A stretch of DNA of 64,000 nt from Roseivivax halotolerans (GCF_900115815.1 NZ_FOXV01000009.1:62001-126000), one strand, 5' to 3'. Counted from the first letter of the stretch, positions 34,081-43,700 are shown. The notes: generated from the sequence alone by a model not told the origin. Numbers and translations: made by a program.

Positions 34081-35418
34081 TCAGCGGAAGGCGTGCAGCG
34101 TACCCTTGCGCGAGACCACATACATCGTGCCTCCCGCCACGATAGGCCGCGTGGTGGCACCGCCGGGGATTTCGGTCGATCCCGCAAGCGCGCCGTCCGA
34201 TGGTCGGAAGTACCGGATCAGACCGTCCGATGAGGCAACAGCGAGATGACCACCGACGAGGATTGGACCGTGATTGGCGTAAGACTTGTCGCGCCGGCTC
34301 ATGGGGCGACGGGTCGGCACCCAACCCGGCAGATCGACTGCCCAGACCCGTTCGCCGGTCGCCGCATCCACGCGGACAAGCTCGTTGAGATCCGAGACGA
34401 AGTAGACGGAGTCCCCGGCTGCCCAAGGCATGTCGAGCGCACCTTCCTGGATGGTCCAGCGACGCTCGCCCGAGAAGAGATCGAAGGCCGCGAACCGCCC
34501 CGAATGGCTGCCGGCATAGACCGTATCGCCCGCGATCAGCGGATCGCCCGAGATATCGTCGACCGAGGAGATCGCCCGTCCGGTGCGCCGTCCGGCCAGA
34601 TCGGCGGACCAGAGCGACAGACCGCCCTGCTGGAAGGTCGATTGCATCGTGCCCGACCCGAAGGAGAAGACGACGCGATCCCCGCCAAGCGCCGGGGCCG
34701 GTGCGCCCGCAACGTTGTTGATGTCGCCCGAAAGACCTTCGAATTCCCAGCGGACGCGGCCATCCTCCGCCTCGATCGCCCAGGCGTTGTTGTCGCCCGA
34801 GGTGACGTAGACAAGCCCGTTCGACACGGTCGGCGCGCCCGTCGCGGTCGCGTTCAGGTCCTGCTCCCAGATCTGTCCTCCCGAGCCCGCATCGAGCGCA
34901 GTCAGGGTGCCAAAGCCCGTGGAGACGTAAAGGACGCCGTTCGCAACGGCGAGACCGCCGCCCTGCGCCTGGCTTTCCCGGTCGCGTGGCGGCACCAGGG
35001 AGCGGGACCAGACCGTCGCTCCGTTATTTGCCGTCGCCATCACGGTGAAATCGGAGGACATCGTGTAGATGCGCGCACCATCCGTGACCGGATCGACGTT
35101 GAGCCGCACCTTCCGGCTGTCGCCTGCGCCGATATTACTCGACCAGACCGGCGAGAGCGGCAGGGAAAGCTGTGCATGCGTGGTGCGGAACGCAGGCGAT
35201 ACGGCGCTTTGTGACCAGGCGGCATTGACTTGTGCGGCAGGCAGGCTCGCGGCCCGGCTCGAATTGGCCGGTGGCTCGTAACGGTAGGGATCGGCAGCGC
35301 CCGTCGTCAGCACCTCGCGCAAGCCCAGGCGTTCGCCGGGAAGGATCGCTTCCCGCTCTGTGCAGGCCGCAAGGAATGTCAGGCCCGCAAGCCCCGCAAG
35401 TATCGTCGTTTTCCGCAC
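34081..35418 (-). CDS. bamB: Outer-membrane protein assembly factor BamB
   Basis: The 445-residue lipoprotein has a signal peptide with lipobox LAAC (Cys about 19). An eight-bladed PQQ-like beta propeller follows, with repeated blade signatures such as VANGVLYVSTGFGTLTALDAGSGGQIWEQ and VSNGLVYVTSGDNNAWAIEAEDGRVRWE. BamB binds BamA in the outer-membrane barrel-assembly machine. It lies between the YfgM-like gene (47 bases upstream) and der (72 bases downstream), the conserved order. Confidence 0.9.
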   Translation of the reverse strand: MRKTTILAGLAGLTFLAACTEREAILPGERLGLREVLTTGAADPYRYEPPANSSRAASLPAAQVNAAWSQSAVSPAFRTTHAQLSLPLSPVWSSNIGAGDSRKVRLNVDPVTDGARIYTMSSDFTVMATANNGATVWSRSLVPPRDRESQAQGGGLAVANGVLYVSTGFGTLTALDAGSGGQIWEQDLNATATGAPTVSNGLVYVTSGDNNAWAIEAEDGRVRWEFEGLSGDINNVAGAPAPALGGDRVVFSFGSGTMQSTFQQGGLSLWSADLAGRRTGRAISSVDDISGDPLIAGDTVYAGSHSGRFAAFDLFSGERRWTIQEGALDMPWAAGDSVYFVSDLNELVRVDAATGERVWAVDLPGWVPTRRPMSRRDKSYANHGPILVGGHLAVASSDGLIRYFRPSDGALAGSTEIPGGATTRPIVAGGTMYVVSRKGTLHAFR

Positions 35419-35465
35419 GCCTCAGCCCTCGTTCGTCGTCTTGTTCGTTCCCGCGAGACGGGATC

Positions 35466-36122
35466 CTAGCCGGTGCCGAGCTCGCCCCCGAGCGCAACAA
35501 TCAACTGAGACGCCCGCTGGCGCAAGCCCTGCGTCACCTCGGAATCGGTGAGGATCGCGTTCAACCGCTCGAGCGCCGCCTCGCGGTTGCCCGTCTCGAT
35601 CTCGATCAGCGCCAATTGTTCGGCAGCCAGAAGGCGCAAGGGATTGCCCCCCTGGGCCAAGGCCTCGAAGCCTTGGCGGCGCTCGGCCGCATCCATTGTC
35701 GCGGCGCCTTCGGTCAGGGCCTTGAAGCTCGCGATATTGCGGTAGATCTCGGCGGCATCGCTGTTGGTCGCGACCGCTTCGAGCGCCTCGATGGCGGCTT
35801 CGGTCTGGCCTGCCTCGGCGCTTTGCCCGGCCTCGATCATGTTGAGCATCGCCTCTGCGCCGGCATTCGGCGCCTCGATCTCTGCCAGTGCTGCCGCCCG
35901 CTCTTCGGCATTCTCGGTCTCGAGGGCACGAAGGATCGACGAGCCGAAGGCCTGGGCCTGGGCCTGCCTTTGCGCGCCGGACCATTCGCGCCAAGCCGCG
36001 CCCCCGACGATCAGCACAACGACGAGGATCGCGATCCAGCCATAGCGGCGCATGTAGGAATAGAGCCGTTCGCGCCGGACCTCTTCGGTCACTTCATCGA
36101 TGAAGCTGTCGTTGTTGCTCAC
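35466..36122 (-). CDS. YfgM-like membrane-anchored TPR protein
   Basis: The 218-residue protein has a cytoplasmic N-terminus (SNNDSFIDEVTEEVRRERLYSYMRRYGW) and one transmembrane helix (about 29-46, IAILVVVLIVGGAAW). A periplasmic alpha-helical, alanine-rich tetratricopeptide-like domain follows. This matches the YfgM/TPR_21 family, which associates with periplasmic chaperones and the Sec translocon. GTG at 36122 is taken as the start because family similarity begins there and GGGAGG lies upstream. It is first in the operon with bamB and der. Confidence 0.85.
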   Translation of the reverse strand: MSNNDSFIDEVTEEVRRERLYSYMRRYGWIAILVVVLIVGGAAWREWSGAQRQAQAQAFGSSILRALETENAEERAAALAEIEAPNAGAEAMLNMIEAGQSAEAGQTEAAIEALEAVATNSDAAEIYRNIASFKALTEGAATMDAAERRQGFEALAQGGNPLRLLAAEQLALIEIETGNREAALERLNAILTDSEVTQGLRQRASQLIVALGGELGTG

Positions 36123-36249
36123 GGCGCACGGCCTCCCTGCTCTCTGGCATTTGCGGTGCGTGCATACACGCCGCGCCCGAACCTCACAAGCGCGCCGTCC
36201 GGGCGTGGTTTTCCTGCGACAAATGAGAGCAATCGCGGCGCTTTTCGCC

Positions 36250-36263
36250 TCACGCATGCGTGA
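36250..36263. promoter_or_regulatory. Perfect 14-base palindrome in the yfgM / RND divergent region
   Basis: TCACGCATGCGTGA reads the same on both strands. It lies 128 bases upstream of the YfgM-like gene and 134 bases upstream of the RND adaptor gene. The regulator is unknown; chance is possible but unlikely at this length in a promoter region. Confidence 0.35.
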
Positions 36264-36278
36264 AAACGGACCCGGATC

Positions 36279-36323
36279 TTGAAGCAAGGTTGCGGCGCCC
36301 CTAATCTGAACTCATCAGTTCAG
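36279..36323 (+). promoter_or_regulatory. Promoter with TetR-type operator upstream of the RND efflux genes
   Basis: A candidate promoter, TTGAAG (36279-36284), 17 bases, TAATCT (36302-36307), is overlapped by the inverted repeat CTGAACT-CATC-AGTTCAG (36306-36323). This dyad form is typical of TetR repressors controlling RND pumps. No repressor gene is adjacent. Confidence 0.55.
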
Positions 36324-36396
36324 CGTATTTGCGCAAGAGCGACTTTGATGATTTATGCCCGACAGGGCCGCTGCCACGTTCAGGACGACGATACTC

Positions 36397-37725
36397 ATGC
36401 GACTTCTTCCCATCCTGACCGCGCTCGTGGTCGCTGCCGTTCTTTACGGCGTGGTCATCGAACGCGACCGACTTTTGGAATTCGCGCGACAGGCCGCACC
36501 GGCTGCGCCGGGCGCCGAGCAGGCAGAGACCGCTGGCGCCGTGAACACGGAAGAAGCGGAGACAGAAGTCGATGTGCCGGCCAATGAGGCACCCGATGGC
36601 GCGATCAAGGTCATGGCCCGCACCAGCCAGGCCCAGGAAATCGACGCGCAGGTGCTCGTCCGCGGCGAAACCGAAGCCGCCCGCATGGTCGAGGTGATGG
36701 CCGAGACGACGGGCCGCGTTGTGTCAGAGCCCTTGCGAAAAGGCGCGTTCGTCGAAGACGGCGAAATTCTCTGCCGTCTTGATCCCGGCACCCGAGAAGT
36801 CAGCCTCGCAGAAGCCGAGGCCGCGCTTGCCGACGCCAGAGCGCGTGTTCCCGAAGCCGAATCCCGCATTCCCGAAGCCGAGGCGCGCGTCGCCGAAGCT
36901 GAAGCCGCACTCAACGAGGCCAATATCAACGCCAACGCGGCGAACAGGCTGTCCGAGAGCGGCTTCGCATCGGAAACCCGCGTGGCCTCGACCACGGCAG
37001 GCGTCCGGTCGGCTGAAGCGGCCGTATCGAGCGCCCGCGCCGGGCTCGAGGCGGCCCGCTCCGGTCTTGAAAGCAGCAAGGCCTCCATCGAAAGCGCCGA
37101 GGCCGCGGTGGCCCGCGCCGAGGACGAGCTTGAGAAAACCACGATAAAGGCCCCCTTCGCGGGGCTGCTGGAAAGCGACACCGCGGAGCTTGGCGCGCTC
37201 ATGCAATCGGGCGGTATGGGAGGCGCGCCCTGCGCCACGATCCTGCAGCTCGACCCGATCAAGCTCGTCGGCTTCGTGCCCGAGACGGAAGTCGGACGGA
37301 TAGAGGTCGGCGCCCGCGCCGGTGCCCGGCTCACCGAGGGCGGCGATATCGAGGGGCGCGTGACCTTCGTCTCCCGCTCCGCCGATCCGCTGACCCGCAC
37401 GTTCCGCGTCGAAGTTACCGCGCCCAATGAAGGGCTCGGCATTTCCGCAGGACAGACCGCCGAGATCGTGATCGAGGCCGAGGGCGAGCTCGCGCATCTG
37501 TTGCCGCAATCGGCGATGACGCTGAACGATGATGGCCAGATCGGCGTGCGTACCGTCTCGGAGGAGGACACGGCCCTTTTCATGTCGGTCGAGATCCTAC
37601 GCGACACCGCGCGCGGCATCTACGTGGGCGGCCTGCCCGAGACGGTGGACGTGATCCTCCTCGGCCAGGAATACGTGACCGATGGCGTCGCCGTCGCGCC
37701 CTCCTACGAGGAGATCATCCAGTGA
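36397..37725 (+). CDS. RND efflux periplasmic adaptor (membrane fusion protein)
   Basis: The 442-residue protein has an N-terminal membrane helix (LLPILTALVVAAVLYGVVI). The adaptor layout follows: a lipoyl half (AETTGRVVSEPLRKGAFVEDGEILCRLD), a long alanine/glutamate-rich coiled-coil hairpin (about 140-245), the second lipoyl half (TTIKAPFAGLLESD), and beta-barrel and membrane-proximal domains. The coiled coil shows near-repeats of ARVPEAESRIPEAEARVAEAEA. It links the inner-membrane pump to an outer-membrane channel; no TolC gene is nearby. Its stop overlaps the permease start by four bases. Confidence 0.92.
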   Translation: MRLLPILTALVVAAVLYGVVIERDRLLEFARQAAPAAPGAEQAETAGAVNTEEAETEVDVPANEAPDGAIKVMARTSQAQEIDAQVLVRGETEAARMVEVMAETTGRVVSEPLRKGAFVEDGEILCRLDPGTREVSLAEAEAALADARARVPEAESRIPEAEARVAEAEAALNEANINANAANRLSESGFASETRVASTTAGVRSAEAAVSSARAGLEAARSGLESSKASIESAEAAVARAEDELEKTTIKAPFAGLLESDTAELGALMQSGGMGGAPCATILQLDPIKLVGFVPETEVGRIEVGARAGARLTEGGDIEGRVTFVSRSADPLTRTFRVEVTAPNEGLGISAGQTAEIVIEAEGELAHLLPQSAMTLNDDGQIGVRTVSEEDTALFMSVEILRDTARGIYVGGLPETVDVILLGQEYVTDGVAVAPSYEEIIQ

Positions 37726-40700
37726 CCGGGATTGTCGACTGGGCCGCGTCCCGAGCGCGGATGGTCCTCGCCTTCATCGCGCTGTCGCTGATCGCCGGGG
37801 CCTTCGCCTACGTCACCCTGCCGAAAGAAGGCGAGCCCGATATCGAGATTCCGGCTCTCTTCGTGTCGGTGCCCTTCCCCGGCATCTCGGCCGAGGACAG
37901 CGAGACGCTGCTCGTCAAGCCGATGGAGACGGAGCTTGTCGATCTGGACGGGCTCGACCGGATGTCCTCGACCGCCGCCGAAGGCTATGCGGGCGTCGCG
38001 CTCGAATTCGAGTTCGGCTGGGACAAGACAAAGATCATGGCCGATGTCCGCGACGCGATGTCGAACGCGGAAGCCCAGTTCCCGAGCGGCGCGGAGCAAT
38101 ATTCGATCAACGAGATCAATTTCTCCGAATTTCCCATCGTCATCGTCAACCTGACAGGCCAGGTGCCCGAGCGCACCATCGTGCAGGTCGCGCGCGATCT
38201 GCAGGATCGGCTCGAAGGGCTCGACCCGATCCTAGAGGCGGCCATCGCCGGGGACCGCGACGAGATGCTGGAAGTCGTGATCGATCCGCTCCGGCTCGAG
38301 AGCTACAACGTCACCGCGAGCGATCTCATCAACGCGGTTCAGAACAACAACCAGCTTATCGCCGCAGGCGAGGTCGAGACCGAGAACGGCGCGTTTTCCG
38401 TCAAGATCCCGTCGAGCTTCTCAGATGCCCGGGATGTCTACGATCTGCCGGTCAAGACGAATGGCGACCGTGTCGTGACGCTCGGCGATATCGCGCGGAT
38501 CAACCTGACCTTCGAGGACCGCACCTCGACTGCCCGGTTCGACGGCGAGAATTCGGTGGCTCTGCAAGTCGTCAAACGCAAGGGTTTCAACATCATCGAC
38601 ACGGTGGACGAGGTAGAGGCGACCATTGCCGAGGCCCGCGCCAACTGGCCTGCCGAACTCAGCGCGTCCGTCGATATGGGCATGTCGAACGACCAGTCGC
38701 GGCAGGTCGCCTCGATGGTCAGCCAGCTCGAGGGCTCGGTCCTGACCGCGATCGCGCTGGTGATGATCGTGGTTCTCGCGGCGCTCGGCACGCGGCCCGC
38801 CTTCCTTGTCGGTTTCGCGATCCCGACTTCGTTCCTGCTGTGCTTCGTGCTCCTCGCGATCATGGGCGTCGCGGTCTCCAACATCGTCATGTTCGGACTG
38901 ATCCTCGCCGTCGGGATGCTGGTCGATGGCGCGATCGTGGTCGTCGAATATGCCGACAAGCGCATCTCGGAAGGCTCCGGTCCGATGAGCGCCTATGTCG
39001 AGGCAGCCAAGCGCATGTTCTGGCCCGTCGTCTCCTCTACCGCGACCACGCTCTGCGCCTTCCTGCCCATGCTGTTCTGGCCCGGCGTGCCGGGCGAGTT
39101 CATGGGCATGCTGCCGGTCACGCTGATCTTCGTTCTGTCGGCGAGCCTCGTTGTCGCGCTCGTTTACCTGCCGGTCATGGGCGGTGTGACGGGCCGCTTC
39201 TCGCGGACGCTGAACAATGCCACCGAAGCCCTGCGCCGCACCCTGCCCTGGATCGTGCGCGCGCTTCTCGTCCCGGTCGTTCTGTTTGGCCTGTTCGTCG
39301 GCGCAATGATGGTGCTGAACCCCGCCTACCTGTTTCCGCCGGTGGCAGACGGCTGGGCGGGCCGGATGCCGGGCGTCGTGCTATTCCTCATCTTCTCGGT
39401 TCTCGCCTCGATCGTGATGGACGCCGCCGCGATCCGCCGTCAGGAAAAGCGGATTCGCGCGGGCTATCGCCGCTCGCCCTTTGGCTGGTTCATCACCGCC
39501 ATCGTCGCGAACCCGGTCGGCCCCATTGTCTCCATCGTCGCGGTCGGGGCCTTCGTCGTGACGACCTTCAGCTATTTCGGCGAGAACAATAACGGCGTCG
39601 AGTTCTTCGTGGAAAGCGAGCCAGAGCAGGCGCTCCTCTATGTCCGTGCGCGCGGCAATCTCAGCCTCGCGGAGAAGGATGCCCTTGTGGCCCGCGCCGA
39701 GGAAATCGTGATGGCCCATCCCGGCACGCGCAACGCCTTCGCATTCGCGGGCGATGGCGGGCTCTCATCGAACACGGGCGGAGCAGAAGCGCCGAAGGAC
39801 ACGATCGGCCAGGTTCAGTTCGAAACGATCCCCTGGGAAGACCGCAAGGACGACCCGGCGCTCGACGGCGATCGCGTGATCGAGGAGCTCTCCGAACAGC
39901 TCGCCGCGATCCCCGGCATTCAGACCGAGGTGATGAACCTCGCGATGGGCCCGGCCTCGGCAAAGCCGGTGCATCTCCGGATCAAGGGCGACGACTGGTC
40001 CGCACTCCTCGACGCCACGACCCGTGCCCGCGAGGAATTCGACCGCACGCCGGGCTTGACCTTCATCGAGGACAGCCGCCCCCTGCCCGGCATCGACTGG
40101 CAGATCGATGTCGACGTGGAAAAGGCCGGCCGCTACGGCGCGGATGTCGCGACCGTCGGCGCGATGGTGCAGCTCGTGACGCGCGGGCTTCTGCTCGACA
40201 CGATGCGCGTGGACAGCTCGGACGAGGAAATCGACATCCGTGTGCGCCTGCCCGAGGAGAACCGCGTCCTTTCCACGCTCGACACGCTCAAGGTCCGCAC
40301 TGCGGACGGGCTCGTGCCGCTGTCGAATTTCATCACCCGCGAGCCCGTCGCCAAGCTCGCCGAGATCAGCCGCGTCGATCAGAAGCGCTATTTCGATGTG
40401 AAGGCGGATGTCGCGCCGAACCTCTTCAAGGCGGTCACAACCGGGGACGACCCGGAAACGCTGGCGACCCTGAGGGGGCTTGAGGAAGGCAGCCCAGATG
40501 GCGGCACGCGTATCACCGGAGCGAACGGCGCCGACTTCGGGATTGTCGCGCTTGGCGACGGCGTGGAAGCCTCGGAGGTCGAGAGCGGGCTGCAAGGCGC
40601 ATCGCTGACGCTGGTGCCGATCACGCCAAACGAACGCATCGCTGCCCTTACCGAGTGGCTCGAGGCGAATCCGCTCGGTCAGGGGCTCGACTGGGAATGG

Positions 40701-41441
40701 ACCGGCGACCAGGAGGACCAGGCGGAAAGCCAGGCCTTCCTCGGCCAGGCCTTCCTTGCCGCGCTCGGGCTGATGTTCATCATCCTGCTGGCTCAGTTCA
40801 ATTCCTTCTATAACGCGGTGCTCGTGCTCCTGGCGGTCGTTCTGTCGACCACTGGCGTCCTGATCGGGATGCTGGTGATGGACCAGACCTTCTCGATTAT
40901 CATGACCGGCACCGGGATCGTCGCACTCGCCGGGATCGTGGTGAACAACAACATCGTTCTGATCGACACCTACCAGGAATACGAGCGGTACATGCCGCGC
41001 ATCCAGGCGATCATCCGCACCGCGGAAGACCGCATCCGCCCGGTGCTGCTCACCACGATCACCACGATGGCGGGCCTTGCGCCGATGATGTTCGGGCTTA
41101 GTCTCGACTTCTTCGCAGGCGGCTATTCCATCGACAGCCCGACCGCGCTGTGGTGGAAGCAGCTCGCTACGGCTGTCGTCTTCGGGCTTGGCATTGCGAC
41201 CTTCCTGACGTTGCTCTTCACGCCCTCGATGCTGGCGCTCCGGGTATGGGTCACGACCTATGCGCGCTGGATCGCTCGGCTTCTCGCACGGCTGTCGATG
41301 GGGCGGTCGAGCCAGGCGGCGCGGGACTGGGCGCTCAACCGCGAGGCGCGGCGCGTCAAGTCGCCGACGATCCTCTGGGAAGAGGCCCCGGACCAGGTTG
41401 GCGACACCCCCCGCGATTTGCCGCTGCGCGCCGCCGAGTAG
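37722..41441 (+). CDS. RND efflux permease with an extra central membrane insertion
   Basis: The protein is 1239 residues, against about 1030-1060 for typical AcrB-type pumps. The usual halves are visible: the N-terminal helix with VTLPKEGEPDIEIP, the GMLVDGAIVVVEYADKR helix-4 region (about 403), and IVALAGIVVNNNIVLIDTYQEY (about 1065) in the second half. Between about residues 500 and 600, after the sixth helix of repeat 1, are two extra hydrophobic segments (ALLVPVVLFGLFVGAMMVL and GVVLFLIFSVLASIVMDAA) with a basic linker. The substrate is unknown. It pairs with the adaptor encoded just upstream. Confidence 0.92.
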   Translation: MTGIVDWAASRARMVLAFIALSLIAGAFAYVTLPKEGEPDIEIPALFVSVPFPGISAEDSETLLVKPMETELVDLDGLDRMSSTAAEGYAGVALEFEFGWDKTKIMADVRDAMSNAEAQFPSGAEQYSINEINFSEFPIVIVNLTGQVPERTIVQVARDLQDRLEGLDPILEAAIAGDRDEMLEVVIDPLRLESYNVTASDLINAVQNNNQLIAAGEVETENGAFSVKIPSSFSDARDVYDLPVKTNGDRVVTLGDIARINLTFEDRTSTARFDGENSVALQVVKRKGFNIIDTVDEVEATIAEARANWPAELSASVDMGMSNDQSRQVASMVSQLEGSVLTAIALVMIVVLAALGTRPAFLVGFAIPTSFLLCFVLLAIMGVAVSNIVMFGLILAVGMLVDGAIVVVEYADKRISEGSGPMSAYVEAAKRMFWPVVSSTATTLCAFLPMLFWPGVPGEFMGMLPVTLIFVLSASLVVALVYLPVMGGVTGRFSRTLNNATEALRRTLPWIVRALLVPVVLFGLFVGAMMVLNPAYLFPPVADGWAGRMPGVVLFLIFSVLASIVMDAAAIRRQEKRIRAGYRRSPFGWFITAIVANPVGPIVSIVAVGAFVVTTFSYFGENNNGVEFFVESEPEQALLYVRARGNLSLAEKDALVARAEEIVMAHPGTRNAFAFAGDGGLSSNTGGAEAPKDTIGQVQFETIPWEDRKDDPALDGDRVIEELSEQLAAIPGIQTEVMNLAMGPASAKPVHLRIKGDDWSALLDATTRAREEFDRTPGLTFIEDSRPLPGIDWQIDVDVEKAGRYGADVATVGAMVQLVTRGLLLDTMRVDSSDEEIDIRVRLPEENRVLSTLDTLKVRTADGLVPLSNFITREPVAKLAEISRVDQKRYFDVKADVAPNLFKAVTTGDDPETLATLRGLEEGSPDGGTRITGANGADFGIVALGDGVEASEVESGLQGASLTLVPITPNERIAALTEWLEANPLGQGLDWEWTGDQEDQAESQAFLGQAFLAALGLMFIILLAQFNSFYNAVLVLLAVVLSTTGVLIGMLVMDQTFSIIMTGTGIVALAGIVVNNNIVLIDTYQEYERYMPRIQAIIRTAEDRIRPVLLTTITTMAGLAPMMFGLSLDFFAGGYSIDSPTALWWKQLATAVVFGLGIATFLTLLFTPSMLALRVWVTTYARWIARLLARLSMGRSSQAARDWALNREARRVKSPTILWEEAPDQVGDTPRDLPLRAAE

Positions 41442-41504
41442 AGCCGCTGGCCCTCTCCGTCCCGGCGCGGTAGGAGGGCCGGCGAGCGACGATCAGGAGA
41501 AAGA

Positions 41505-43346
41505 ATGCCACCCGACACGCCCGGCGCACACAGCCGCGACGCGGCCGATATCGCCCGCGAGGAGCGCCGCTCCGGCCTCCGTACGATCCGCAAGGCCGCG
41601 CCGCATCTCTGGCCCGACGACAAGCCCTGGGTGAAGCGCCGCGTCGTGATCGCCCTGTCCTTGCTTGTCGTCGCCAAGATCATCGCCGTCATCACGCCCT
41701 TCTTCTACAAGGCGGCCGTGGACGCGCTCTCGGGCGACACGCCGACGCCGGAATGGGCGCTCGGCGCTGGCGCCGTTGCACTGACCGTGGCCTATGGCAT
41801 GTCGCGCCTGATGAATACGGGCTTCCAGCAACTGCGCGACGCGGTCTTCGCCAAGGTCGGCCAGAACGCGCTCCGAAAGCTGGCGCTCGACACGTTTCGC
41901 CACATCCACGCGCTGTCGCTCCGCTATCACCTGACGCGGCGCACGGGCGGACTTAGCCGGATCATCGAGCGGGGCGTGAAGGGCGTCGACTTTCTCCTGC
42001 GCTTTCTCGTTTTCTCTATCGGGCCGCTCATTCTCGAGCTGACGCTGGTCGGGCTCGTGCTGCTGTTTCTTTTCGATGTCTGGTACCTTGTCGTCGTCGC
42101 CGCAACGATCGGCGGCTATGTCTGGTTCACCTTCAAGGTCACCGAATGGCGCGTGAAGCTGCGCCGGCGGATGAACGATCAGGACACCGACGCCAACCAG
42201 AAGGCCATCGACTCGCTCCTGAACTACGAGACGGTGAAGTATTTCGGCGCCGAGGACCGCGAGGCACGCCGCTATGACAGCGCGATGGAAGGCTATGAGC
42301 GCGCAGCGGTGAAGACCGCGACCTCGCTCGCCTTCCTCAATTTCGGCCAGGCGCTCATCATCACCACAGGTCTTGTCCTGGTCATGGTCATGGCCGCGCG
42401 CGGCGTGGCGGCGGGCACGATGACCGTGGGCGATTTCGTCATGGTCAACGCCTACATGATCCAGATCATCACGCCGCTCAATTTCCTCGGCACGGTCTAC
42501 CGGGAAATTCGTCAGGCGCTCGTCGACATGGGCGAGATGTTCGACCTGCTCGAGCAACCGGCGGATGTGAAGGAAAAGCCGGACGCCGCGCCGCTCGAGA
42601 TCTCGGGCGGACGCGTCTCGTTCGACGATGTGCGCTTCTCCTACGATGCGGATCGCGACATCCTCAAGGGCGTCTCCATCGAGATCGGTCCCGGCGAGAG
42701 CGTGGCACTCGTCGGCCCGTCCGGTTCCGGCAAGTCCACGATCGGACGGCTTCTCTTCCGCTTCTACGACGTCACCGGAGGTGCGATCCGAATCGACGGT
42801 CAGGACATCCGCGACGTGACACTAGAGAGCCTCCATTCGGCCATCGGCGTCGTGCCGCAGGATACCGTGCTCTTCAACGACACGATCCGATACAACATCG
42901 CTTATGGCCGCGAGAATGCGAGCCAGGCCGAGATCGAAGAGGCCGCCCGCGCCGCGCAGATCCACGACTTCGTGCTGTCCCTGCCCGACGGCTACGAGAC
43001 CCAGGTCGGGGAACGCGGCCTCAAGCTCTCGGGCGGCGAAAAGCAACGCGTCGGCATCGCCCGGACACTGCTGAAGAACCCCGCGATCCTACTTCTGGAC
43101 GAGGCGACATCTGCGCTCGACACCGATACCGAGGCCGGTATTCAGGATGCACTCGCGCGTGCCGGTGAAGGCCGCACCGTCCTGACCATCGCGCACCGGC
43201 TCTCGACCATCGCCGATGCGGACCGGATCGTCGTTCTGCAGGACGGGCGCGTGATTGAGGAAGGCACCCACGCCGCCCTTCTGGAGCGCGCGGGCCGCTA
43301 CGCGCAGCTCTGGGCCCGCCAGCAGGCCGAGGATGACGCCGCGTGA
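41505..43346 (+). CDS. Atm1-type ABC exporter (ATM/HMT1 family)
   Basis: The 613-residue half-transporter fuses a six-helix membrane domain (about 35-330) to an ATPase domain. ATPase motifs are Walker A GPSGSGKST (about 404), signature LSGGEKQRVGIARTL, and Walker B ILLLDEATSALD. Membrane-domain landmarks such as HIHALSLRYHLTRRTGGLSRIIERG and LNYETVKYFGAEDREARRY identify the Atm1/HMT1 branch. That branch exports glutathione conjugates or persulfides, with roles in metal detoxification and Fe-S metabolism. It follows the RND pair by 63 bases but has its own AGGAGA ribosome site. Confidence 0.9.
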   Translation: MPPDTPGAHSRDAADIAREERRSGLRTIRKAAPHLWPDDKPWVKRRVVIALSLLVVAKIIAVITPFFYKAAVDALSGDTPTPEWALGAGAVALTVAYGMSRLMNTGFQQLRDAVFAKVGQNALRKLALDTFRHIHALSLRYHLTRRTGGLSRIIERGVKGVDFLLRFLVFSIGPLILELTLVGLVLLFLFDVWYLVVVAATIGGYVWFTFKVTEWRVKLRRRMNDQDTDANQKAIDSLLNYETVKYFGAEDREARRYDSAMEGYERAAVKTATSLAFLNFGQALIITTGLVLVMVMAARGVAAGTMTVGDFVMVNAYMIQIITPLNFLGTVYREIRQALVDMGEMFDLLEQPADVKEKPDAAPLEISGGRVSFDDVRFSYDADRDILKGVSIEIGPGESVALVGPSGSGKSTIGRLLFRFYDVTGGAIRIDGQDIRDVTLESLHSAIGVVPQDTVLFNDTIRYNIAYGRENASQAEIEEAARAAQIHDFVLSLPDGYETQVGERGLKLSGGEKQRVGIARTLLKNPAILLLDEATSALDTDTEAGIQDALARAGEGRTVLTIAHRLSTIADADRIVVLQDGRVIEEGTHAALLERAGRYAQLWARQQAEDDAA

Positions 43347-43684
43347 TGGCACGGAAAGACTATCCCGAAACACCGGACGGGCGGTATTTCGTCGCCAAGG
43401 CGCGACTTTGGCGAAAGACGGACCCGTCGCTGTCCGACAGCGCGCGCCGCGCGGCCGTCAAACGGCTCATGCAGGCACGCCGCGCCGTGGGCCAAGCCGA
43501 CACCGAAGCCGAGGAGCGAGCTGCCCGCGACGCGGTGGACACGGCAAAGCGCGAACTTGGTGAACGCGGGCCGGTTTGGTGGGACGATGGCGCACCGGAT
43601 GAGGGCGGCAAACACCCGAAGAACTCGTCCTACGCCGATTGGTGGGGCGGGCTATCGCCCGAAGAGCGCCAGAAGGGGGAATAA
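43346..43684 (+). CDS. Conserved hypothetical protein
   Basis: The 112-residue soluble protein has a conserved-looking start (PETPDGRYFVAKARLWRKTDPSL), a basic helical middle, and a C-terminal tryptophan-rich motif (GERGPVWWDDGAPD and SYADWWGGL). I recall similar proteins as hypothetical entries in many proteobacteria but no function. ATG overlaps the Atm1 stop (TGATG), so it is translated from the same mRNA. A GTG one codon earlier is an alternative start. Confidence 0.75.
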   Translation: MARKDYPETPDGRYFVAKARLWRKTDPSLSDSARRAAVKRLMQARRAVGQADTEAEERAARDAVDTAKRELGERGPVWWDDGAPDEGGKHPKNSSYADWWGGLSPEERQKGE

Positions 43685-43700
43685 CGGCCTCTTTGGAAGC

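Noticed and set aside
41450-41479. Terminator after the RND permease gene
   Set aside because: GGCCCTC and GAGGGCC can pair, but the loop is long, there is no U-tract, and the Atm1-type gene follows on the same strand, so termination is not convincing.
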